Below, piece after piece: positions 13,853 through 19,245 of a stretch of 19,245 nucleotides of DNA (position 1 is its first letter; the number at the start of each line of letters is the position of its first letter). The position numbers and the translations under genes are program-made. The stretch lies in contig CALKUS010000241.1 of assembly GCA_937996755.1 (NCBI GenBank), positions 1 through 19,245 on the forward strand, given 5' to 3'. This DNA is from an uncultured Pseudomonadota bacterium (GTDB lineage Bacteria; Pseudomonadota; Gammaproteobacteria; Xanthomonadales; Ahniellaceae). The notes beneath the pieces are model-generated. The model had not been told where the DNA came from, ran no database searches, and was given only the letters and a program-made list of their open reading frames with translations.

Positions 13853-14881
13853 ATGTTCAACTTCTGGAAGCGGAAAGCCGCGCCGCCCGCGGATGCGCCT
13901 GCGCCCGAGGCGGCAGCGCCCGTGGTGGAACCGGCGCCGGTCGCGCCCGTAGCGCCGGTGACGCAGGAAAAGCCGCGCAGCTGGCGCGAGCGCCTGGGCG
14001 GCAGCGCGTTCGGGCGCTCGCTCGGTTCGCTGTTCTCGCGCAACCCGAAGCTCGACGACGACCTGCTCGACGAGCTCGAGACGACGTTGCTCACGGCCGA
14101 CGTCGGCGTGGCCGCGACCACGACGCTCATCGACCACCTGCGCAAGCGCATGAAGGCACGCGAGTTCGCGGATGCGAACGCGCTGCTCGCCGCGCTGCGC
14201 GACGAGCTCGTCGGCGTGCTGGCGCCGGTGGCGCGCCCGCTCGAGATGGGCGACCAGAAGCCCTTCGTGCTCATGGTCGTCGGCGTCAACGGCGTCGGCA
14301 AGACGACGACGATCGGCAAGCTCGCGCAGCACCTCAAGCGCGAAGGCGCGAACGTGATGCTCGCCGCGGGCGACACGTTCCGCGCGGCGGCGGTCGAGCA
14401 GCTGAAGACCTGGGGCGAGCGCAACGGCGTACCCGTGGTCGCGCAGGGCTCGAATGCCGACTCCGCTTCGGTGATCTTCGACGCGCTGCAGTCGGCGCGC
14501 GCGCGCGCCGTCGACGTGCTCGTCGCCGACACCGCCGGCCGCCTGCACACGCAGGGCGGGCTGATGGACGAGCTCGGCAAGATCCGCCGCGTCGTCGGCA
14601 AGCTGGACGCGAGCGCGCCGCACGAGGTGCTGCTCGTGATCGACGGCACCACGGGACAGAACGCGCTGTCGCAGGTGCGCCAGTTCAACGCCGCCGTCGG
14701 CGTCACCGGCCTCGCCGTGACGAAACTGGACGGCAGCGCGAAAGGCGGCGTGCTGTTCGCGCTCGCGCGCGAATTCGGCATCCCGATCCGCTTCGTGGGC
14801 GTCGGCGAATCGCTCGACGACCTGCGCGTGTTCGATGCGCGCGCGTTCGTCGACGGCCTGCTGCCGGAACGCATCGGATGA
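13853..14881 (+). CDS. ftsY: Signal recognition particle receptor FtsY
   Basis: This 342-residue GTPase docks signal recognition particle-ribosome complexes at the inner membrane. After MFNFWKRK comes a short Ala/Pro/Glu-rich linker, then the helical N domain from about residue 45. The G domain shows the P-loop GVNGVGKTT (144-152), DTFRAAAVEQL (174-184), DTAGR (226-230) and TKLDGSAKGG (290-299), ending RFVGVGESLDDLRVFDA. The acidic A domain of E. coli FtsY is nearly absent, as in many short forms. Its TGA overlaps the ATG of the next gene (ATGA). The usual neighbours ftsE and ftsX are not here. Confidence 0.97.
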   Translation: MFNFWKRKAAPPADAPAPEAAAPVVEPAPVAPVAPVTQEKPRSWRERLGGSAFGRSLGSLFSRNPKLDDDLLDELETTLLTADVGVAATTTLIDHLRKRMKAREFADANALLAALRDELVGVLAPVARPLEMGDQKPFVLMVVGVNGVGKTTTIGKLAQHLKREGANVMLAAGDTFRAAAVEQLKTWGERNGVPVVAQGSNADSASVIFDALQSARARAVDVLVADTAGRLHTQGGLMDELGKIRRVVGKLDASAPHEVLLVIDGTTGQNALSQVRQFNAAVGVTGLAVTKLDGSAKGGVLFALAREFGIPIRFVGVGESLDDLRVFDARAFVDGLLPERIG

Positions 14882-15909
14882 CGGGCAAGCGCCCGCGGCG
14901 CTGGCTGCGCTGGACCGCGGCCGTGTTGCTGCTCGGCGTCGCTGCGCTCGCATTCGCCGGCTGGCTGTTCGTGCGCGATCGCGAGCGCGTCGCCGCGCTC
15001 GTCGTCGCGCAGGTGCGCGACTCGTTCGGGCTCGAGCTCACGATCGGCGGCGACGCGTCCGTCGACTGGGTTCCGCCCGGCATCACGCTGCAGGACGTGG
15101 CGCTGCGCTTCCGGGGCCAGCAGCTGCTGCAGGCACGCGAGCTCGCGGCGAGCGTCCCGTGGCGCACGCTCTGGACGCGCGAGCTCCACCTCGCGTCGCT
15201 GAAGCTCGTGCGCGTGGACATGGACACCGACGCCGTTGCGGCATACCTGGCCTCGCGCCGCGACGACGGCCCGCCGGCGCCGCTGCAGTGGCCGCGGCTC
15301 GACACCATCCTCGTCGTCGACGATGCGACCGTGCGCAGCGCGGGCAGCGCGCCCATCGAGCTTTCGTTCCGCATCGAGCGGCTCGCGCCCGAGCTTCCGG
15401 TGAACGCCCTCGTGACCGTGAAGCAGGCCGGGCATGCCGTTCGCGTCGAGCTGTACGGAACGCAGGCCGCGGGCCCGGGGCTGGCTCTGGACCCCGCGCG
15501 CATCGTGCTCTCCCCGGTGGGCGATGGCGCGACGGTCGATTTCGAAGGAAGTCTCCGGTTCGCCGCGGCGAACGATTGGCGCATCGTCGGCAAGCTCGCT
15601 TGCCCGGAAGTCGAGGCGTGGCTCGCCGCGTTCGTTCCCGGCCTGCCGATCGGCAGGCGACTCGAGCTCGACGTCGATGTGCGACGCGCGTCGACGCTCG
15701 CGCTGCGCGCGAAAGGCGCGATCGGCGATTCGCGCGTCGACGCCGACCTCGCGGGCATCGCGTTGCCCGCGGACGGCGGCGCCGCAGCGTGGCTCGCGCT
15801 CGCAACGTCGAGCGCCCTGCGCGGCAGCGCGACGGTCGATCGCTGGCAGGTGGGCGAAGTGCGGCTCGAAGGCATCGAGCTGCGTGCCGGCGAAGAAGCC
15901 GGGAAGTGA
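14878..15909 (+). CDS. AsmA-like inner-membrane protein
   Basis: This 343-residue protein has one N-terminal hydrophobic anchor at about 13-32 (TAAVLLLGVAALAFAGWLFV) after a basic start (MTGKRPRRWLRW). The rest should face the periplasm. Residues about 40-130 have the AsmA N-terminal pattern: FGLELTIGGDASVDWVPPG, a TLQDVALRF strand, and a WRTLWTRELHLASLKLVRVD block. The remainder is beta-strand rich. AsmA-family proteins help move lipids between the membranes or influence outer-membrane assembly; this member is shorter than E. coli AsmA (617), and its task is unknown. It overlaps ftsY by four bases (ATGA) and mutY by four (GTGA), so the cluster is probably one transcript. Confidence 0.8.
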   Translation: MTGKRPRRWLRWTAAVLLLGVAALAFAGWLFVRDRERVAALVVAQVRDSFGLELTIGGDASVDWVPPGITLQDVALRFRGQQLLQARELAASVPWRTLWTRELHLASLKLVRVDMDTDAVAAYLASRRDDGPPAPLQWPRLDTILVVDDATVRSAGSAPIELSFRIERLAPELPVNALVTVKQAGHAVRVELYGTQAAGPGLALDPARIVLSPVGDGATVDFEGSLRFAAANDWRIVGKLACPEVEAWLAAFVPGLPIGRRLELDVDVRRASTLALRAKGAIGDSRVDADLAGIALPADGGAAAWLALATSSALRGSATVDRWQVGEVRLEGIELRAGEEAGK

Positions 15910-16943
15910 GCACGTTCGCCGAACGGCTGCTCGCCTGGCACGACGTGCACGGCCGCAAGGACCTGCCGTGGCAGCACCCGCGCACGCCGTACCGCGTGTG
16001 GGTGAGCGAAGTGATGCTGCAGCAGACGCAGGTCGCGACCGTGGTCGGATACTTCGACCGCTTCGTCGCGCGCTTTCCCGACGTCGCGGCCCTCGCCGCG
16101 GCACCGCTCGACGACGTGCTCGCGGCGTGGACGGGGCTCGGCTACTACTCGCGCGCGCGCAACCTGCAGCGCGCGGCGCAGGCGTGCGTCGAACGGCACG
16201 GCGGCGAGCTGCCGCGCGAATTCGACTCGCTGCACGCGCTGCCCGGCATCGGCCGCTCGACGGCGGCCGCGATCCTGTCGCAGGCGCACGACGAGCCGCA
16301 CGCGATCCTCGACGGCAACGTGAAGCGCGTGCTCGCGCGCCATGCCGGCGTCGACGGCGAAATCGAAGCGACGACCACGCTCGCGCGGTTGTGGGACGAA
16401 GCGCAGGCACGCGTGCCCGCGACGCGCTGCGCCGACTACACGCAGGCGATCATGGACCTCGGCGCGACGCTCTGCGCGCGCACGCCGCGTTGCGGCGACT
16501 GCCCGGTCGCGAGCGACTGCGTCGCGCTGCGTGACGGTCGCACGCGCGAGCTGCCGCGCCGCCGCGCGCGGCGCGCCGTGCCCGAGCGCAGCACGGTGAT
16601 GCTCGTGCTGCGCGACGGCGACGACCGCGTGCTGCTCGAGCGGCGTCCCGCGACGGGCATCTGGGGCGGGCTCTGGAGCCTGCCCGAATGCGCGAGCGAA
16701 ACGGATGCGGGCGCGCACGCGCAACGACTCGCGGGCACGAATGAAGCGCTCGAGGCGCTGCCGCCGTTCACCCACCAGTTCACGCACTTCCGCCTGCAGG
16801 TAACGCCGCTTGCGGCACGCGCGCACGGGGCCGCGGTCCGCGACGACGAGCGCCGCTGGCTCGCTCGCGACGACGTCGCCGCGCTCGGACTGCCGACGCC
16901 CGTCAGGAAACTGCTCGACCGCTACTGGAGCTCGACCACATGA
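15906..16943 (+). CDS. mutY: A/G-specific adenine DNA glycosylase MutY
   Basis: This 345-residue enzyme removes adenine mispaired with 8-oxoguanine. The catalytic Glu35 lies in VSEVMLQQTQV, the helix-hairpin-helix is LPGIGRSTAAAIL (112-124), and the catalytic Asp136 lies in LDGNVKRVLAR. The C-terminal Nudix-like domain recognises 8-oxoguanine; FTHQFTHFRL (288-297) is its conserved block. The iron-sulfur cysteines are C190, C196, C199 and C205, giving C-x5-C-x2-C-x5-C, one residue shorter in the first gap than the usual C-x6-C. The start is the GTG at 15906 overlapping the upstream stop. It overlaps yggX by four bases (ATGA), a very common pairing. Confidence 0.96.
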   Translation: MSTFAERLLAWHDVHGRKDLPWQHPRTPYRVWVSEVMLQQTQVATVVGYFDRFVARFPDVAALAAAPLDDVLAAWTGLGYYSRARNLQRAAQACVERHGGELPREFDSLHALPGIGRSTAAAILSQAHDEPHAILDGNVKRVLARHAGVDGEIEATTTLARLWDEAQARVPATRCADYTQAIMDLGATLCARTPRCGDCPVASDCVALRDGRTRELPRRRARRAVPERSTVMLVLRDGDDRVLLERRPATGIWGGLWSLPECASETDAGAHAQRLAGTNEALEALPPFTHQFTHFRLQVTPLAARAHGAAVRDDERRWLARDDVAALGLPTPVRKLLDRYWSSTT

Positions 16944-17206
16944 CCCGCATCGTCCACTGTGCCTACCTCAAGCGCGACGCCGAAGGCCTCGACTTCGCGC
17001 CGTGGCCGGGCGAGCTCGGCAAGCGCATCTACGATTCGATATCGAAGGAAGCGTGGGCGAAGTGGCTCGCGCACCAGACGATGGTGATCAACGAGAACCG
17101 CCTGTCGCCGATCGACCCCGCGACGCGGAAGCGGCTCGCAGCCGAGATGGAAGCTTTCCTGTTCGGCGGCGGCGTTGCGCCGCCGCCGGGTTATACGTCT
17201 GCCTGA
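16940..17206 (+). CDS. yggX: Probable Fe(2+)-trafficking / oxidative damage protection protein
   Basis: This 88-residue protein matches YggX: MTRIVHCAYLKRDAEGLDF with the conserved Cys7, PWPGELGKRIYDSISKEAWA, an HQTMVINENRLSP block, and a final MEAFLFGGG. It protects iron-sulfur clusters and may carry ferrous iron. Family members are about 90 residues. It directly overlaps mutY (ATGA), the arrangement found in E. coli and many gammaproteobacteria. Both proteins act against oxidative damage. It is the last gene of the ftsY run, followed by a strong hairpin. Confidence 0.96.
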   Translation: MTRIVHCAYLKRDAEGLDFAPWPGELGKRIYDSISKEAWAKWLAHQTMVINENRLSPIDPATRKRLAAEMEAFLFGGGVAPPPGYTSA

Positions 17207-17277
17207 TTCTTCGCCGGCGCCATCCATGGCGCCCGCTCGCTCCGTCGGGTCGCACCTTCGCGCATCCTGCGCTCAGC

Positions 17278-17323
17278 CGTTTTGCCAAGCGTCGCCTGAG
17301 GGCGACGCTCAGCTGGCAAAACG
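17278..17323. terminator. Long hairpin between convergent yggX and the M56 gene
   Basis: Outer arms CGTTTTGCCA (17278-17287) and TGGCAAAACG (17314-17323) pair over ten bases. Inner arms GCGTCGCC (17289-17296) and GGCGACGC (17301-17308) pair over eight around TGAG. One unpaired base on one side and five on the other (TCAGC) form a bulge; those five include the M56 stop codon (17309-17311). This should end transcription from both sides. No T-run follows, so it may work with Rho or by blocking exonucleases. Confidence 0.6.
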
Positions 17324-19245
17324 ATCGAGCGCCTTCTCGGCCTGCCCACGCTCGTGGTCGCCGAGGGAGCGAGCAATACGGCGGTAGCGCGCGATGAGGT
17401 CGGCGTCGCCGGGCATCTTCTCGGCGACGCCCTGCAGCACCTGGCCGCGTTCGAAGTCCGAGCCCATCGTCGAGCAGGCCTCGAGCACGGCGGCGTAGCC
17501 ATCGCGATCGAGCTCGTCCGTTTCGACGAGCGCGAGCAGCGTCTCGCGGCGGTCGAAGTCGGAGCCGATGCCCTGCGCCGCGGCGGCGTAGGCCTTCGCC
17601 TGCGCGGGAACGTGCGCGACGTGCGGCGCGAGCGCGCGCAGCGATTCGCGCTTCTCGAAGTCCGAGCCGATCGTGGCCGCGGCGGCGAGCGCCGACTCGA
17701 CCGTGGTCGCGTCGAGGTCGCCGGCGTCGACGAGGCCGACGATCGCCGTGCGGCGCTCGAAGTCGGAGGCGATCGTCGCGAGCGTAGCGCCCCAGGCGCG
17801 GCGCACGTCGGGGCCGCGCGCGAGCTTCGGAGCCAACGCCTCGAGCACGGTGCGCTTCTCGAAATCCGATCCGATGGCGGCGGCCGACTTCAGCAGGCGC
17901 ACCTGCTGCGCTTCGCCGAGGGCCTGCGTTTCGATCAGCGATTCCAGCGACGTGCGTCGCTCGAAGTCGGAGCCGATCGCGTCGACGGTGGCGAGCACGC
18001 GGTCCTGCATCCCAGCGTCCAGCTGCGTCGCGTCGAACAGCGCGATGAGGTACGTGCGGCGCGCGTAGTCGCTGCCGATCATGCCGACCTCGTCCAGAAC
18101 GGATCCAGGACCGCCCTTCGCGAGGAAACGCTGCACGCGATCTTCCGCGAACAGCCCGGTCTCGCGCAGCAGCGTGGGGATCACCTGCGCCATCCAGCGC
18201 CGGCCTTCGGCATCGAGCGGCCGCTCGTTGCCGTCGACGGAGTATTCGCGCGCGACGCCACCGTTGCCCGGCGTGAACTCGATGCGGCGCGTCGCGCCGG
18301 CGCGCGTTTCCTCGATTTCGAGGCGCGCGCCCGATTCGATCGTCGCAACGTCGTCCTCGTTCGGCGTGAACGTGAACTTGCCGCGCGACTTCGCCTCGAG
18401 CTCGACGCCGTCGATCGAGACGTCGACCGACATGCGTTCGCCGCTGCCGTCGTCGATGATCGAGATGTGGCTGCCGTGCTTGCCGGCGGCGGCGGCGATG
18501 CCCGCGATGCCGATCGCCGGCAGCACGAACGCGCCCGCGACGAGCATGGCGAGCACCAGCGCGCGGCCGTGCGCGCGCATCTTCAACGGACCCATGGGAC
18601 GCTCCTCGAGCAGTGAGTGGACGCGCTCGACCAGCGGCGAGCGCGAAGAAGCCATCGCCACCGCGAGCAACGGCTCGCGCTGGCGGCCGCATTGCTCGGC
18701 GCAATGCAGCAGCGATTCGGCGAGCGCGCGCGGCGCGCCCGTGGCGCGCGCGGCCCATGCGTCGCACGAGAGCTCGGCCAGCGTCGCGAGACGGCGACGC
18801 GCGAGCAGCGCGAGCGGATGGTGCGCGAGCAGCGACTGCGCGACGACGTCGAGCGCGCGCCACAGCGTGTCGCGGCGCGCCAGGTGCGCGACCTCATGCG
18901 CGAGCATCGCGGCGCGCGCCTCGCGCGACGCGTCCAGCGACCAGCGCGGCAGGCAGATGGTGTCGCCGAACGCCGCGAGCGGGCTGGCGAGCGAATCGCC
19001 CGTGCGCAGCAGCGGCGTGCGTACGCGCGCCAGCGCCGCGAGCTCGGCCGCCTCGCGATCGACCGCGGGTGCTTCGAGCGTGGGCATCGCCGCGACTGCC
19101 ACCTCGAGGCGCCAGCGCGCGCGGGCGAGCGCGACCAGCGTCGTCGCGATCGCGGCGAGCCACAGCGCGACGAGCGCCTCGTGCCATGCCGGCAGCGAAG
19201 GCAGCCGCCAGGCGCGCGCGGCCGGCGCCGCGCCCGGTGCAGTGC
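17309..19245 (-). CDS. M56-family (BlaR1-type) membrane metallopeptidase with C-terminal 34-residue repeats, 5' end missing
   Basis: The frame is open to the window edge, so the start lies beyond it; 644 residues are visible. A hydrophobic segment near the beginning (EALVALWLAAIATTLVALARA) is a membrane helix of the BlaR1/M56 N-domain. LAHEVAHLARRD holds the HExxH zinc site, and AELSCDAWAARATG holds the downstream E/D pair. A second helix (LVLAMLVAGAFVLPAIGIAG) precedes a beta-rich segment (DVSIDGVELEAKSRGKFTFT). From residue 389 come seven repeats beginning IGSDFERRT. In BlaR1 the peptidase cleaves a repressor; a BlaI/MecI-type gene would be expected upstream but is out of view. Its signal and target are unknown. 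Confidence 0.88.
   Translation of the reverse strand, partial: TAPGAAPAARAWRLPSLPAWHEALVALWLAAIATTLVALARARWRLEVAVAAMPTLEAPAVDREAAELAALARVRTPLLRTGDSLASPLAAFGDTICLPRWSLDASREARAAMLAHEVAHLARRDTLWRALDVVAQSLLAHHPLALLARRRLATLAELSCDAWAARATGAPRALAESLLHCAEQCGRQREPLLAVAMASSRSPLVERVHSLLEERPMGPLKMRAHGRALVLAMLVAGAFVLPAIGIAGIAAAAGKHGSHISIIDDGSGERMSVDVSIDGVELEAKSRGKFTFTPNEDDVATIESGARLEIEETRAGATRRIEFTPGNGGVAREYSVDGNERPLDAEGRRWMAQVIPTLLRETGLFAEDRVQRFLAKGGPGSVLDEVGMIGSDYARRTYLIALFDATQLDAGMQDRVLATVDAIGSDFERRTSLESLIETQALGEAQQVRLLKSAAAIGSDFEKRTVLEALAPKLARGPDVRRAWGATLATIASDFERRTAIVGLVDAGDLDATTVESALAAAATIGSDFEKRESLRALAPHVAHVPAQAKAYAAAAQGIGSDFDRRETLLALVETDELDRDGYAAVLEACSTMGSDFERGQVLQGVAEKMPGDADLIARYRRIARSLGDHERGQAEKALDRFAS
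17366..18079 (-). repeat. Seven 102-base coding repeats (34 residues each) in the M56 gene
   Basis: The isoleucine or methionine codon opening each unit falls at 18079, 17977, 17875, 17773, 17671, 17569 and 17467, exactly 102 bases apart. Each unit begins (I/M)(G/A)SD(F/Y)xxR and continues with LxxL, then an alanine-rich helix ending near AAAT or similar. The pattern looks like helix-turn-helix units of an alpha-solenoid, probably a periplasmic sensing or binding surface. No unit is broken. The last one (17467-17366) is the most divergent (MGSDFERGQ). Confidence 0.9.

Noticed and set aside
13780..16410. An 876-codon open frame antisense to ftsY, asmA-like and mutY
   Set aside because: It is arginine- and alanine-rich low-complexity sequence with no domain, and it opposes three clearly coding genes. 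It is a product of high GC at third codon positions.
17366..18079. CRISPR-like regular repeats at 102-base spacing
   Set aside because: The repeated bases keep the reading frame of the M56 protein, and the spacers are coding sequence of equal length and related content.
17366..18079. TAL-effector or TPR repeats, because the unit is 34 residues
   Set aside because: Neither the TAL LTPxQVVAIAS core nor the TPR pattern of W-LG-Y-A-F-A-P positions is present.

Overview
The window is GC-rich chromosomal DNA, about two-thirds G+C by eye, with tightly packed genes on both strands. It looks like a gammaproteobacterium near Lysobacterales (Xanthomonadales). The grounds are rsmD and ftsY arranged head to head, a mutY-yggX pair, a YfhL-type ferredoxin, an M56 peptidase of a kind familiar from that order, and short intergenic repeat elements typical of such genomes. 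This placement is an inference. There is no rRNA, tRNA, CRISPR array, phage or insertion sequence, and no gene-free stretch longer than about 160 bases.

Layout. Bases 1-2462 (minus strand) hold the proton-translocating transhydrogenase genes pntAA, pntAB and the start of pntB. PntB is cut after about 155 residues and runs in frame into the middle of a periplasmic zinc-binding protein (ZnuA type) that leaves the window. Bases 2614-4094 (plus) are a nitroreductase overlapping a stand-alone 5'-3' exonuclease. Bases 4167-5558 (minus) are a secreted SMP-30-like propeller protein, divergent from a Nudix hydrolase at 5689-6240 (plus). Bases 6395-9918 (minus) are an apparent run of metallo-beta-lactamase-fold hydrolase, TMEM43-family membrane protein and Tat-exported PhoX-family protein. 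Bases 10035-13793 (minus) read rsmD, coaD, an unrecognised lipoprotein, a ferredoxin and gamma-glutamyltransferase. Divergent from them, 13853-17206 (plus) is an overlapping run ftsY, asmA-like, mutY, yggX. Bases 17309-19245 (minus) are a 5'-truncated M56 (BlaR1-type) membrane peptidase ending in seven 34-residue repeats.

How the genes relate. Most are housekeeping: NADPH balance (pnt), CoA synthesis (coaD), rRNA methylation (rsmD), protein targeting (ftsY), oxidative DNA and iron-sulfur protection (mutY, yggX), glutathione turnover (ggt) and nucleotide clean-up (Nudix). The observations most worth a second look are the PntB/zinc-binding-protein junction near base 405, the exact 34-residue repeat array on the M56 peptidase, the one-residue-short cysteine spacing of the MutY iron-sulfur motif, and several hairpin or heptamer repeat elements between genes. 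I found no convincing undescribed multi-gene system.
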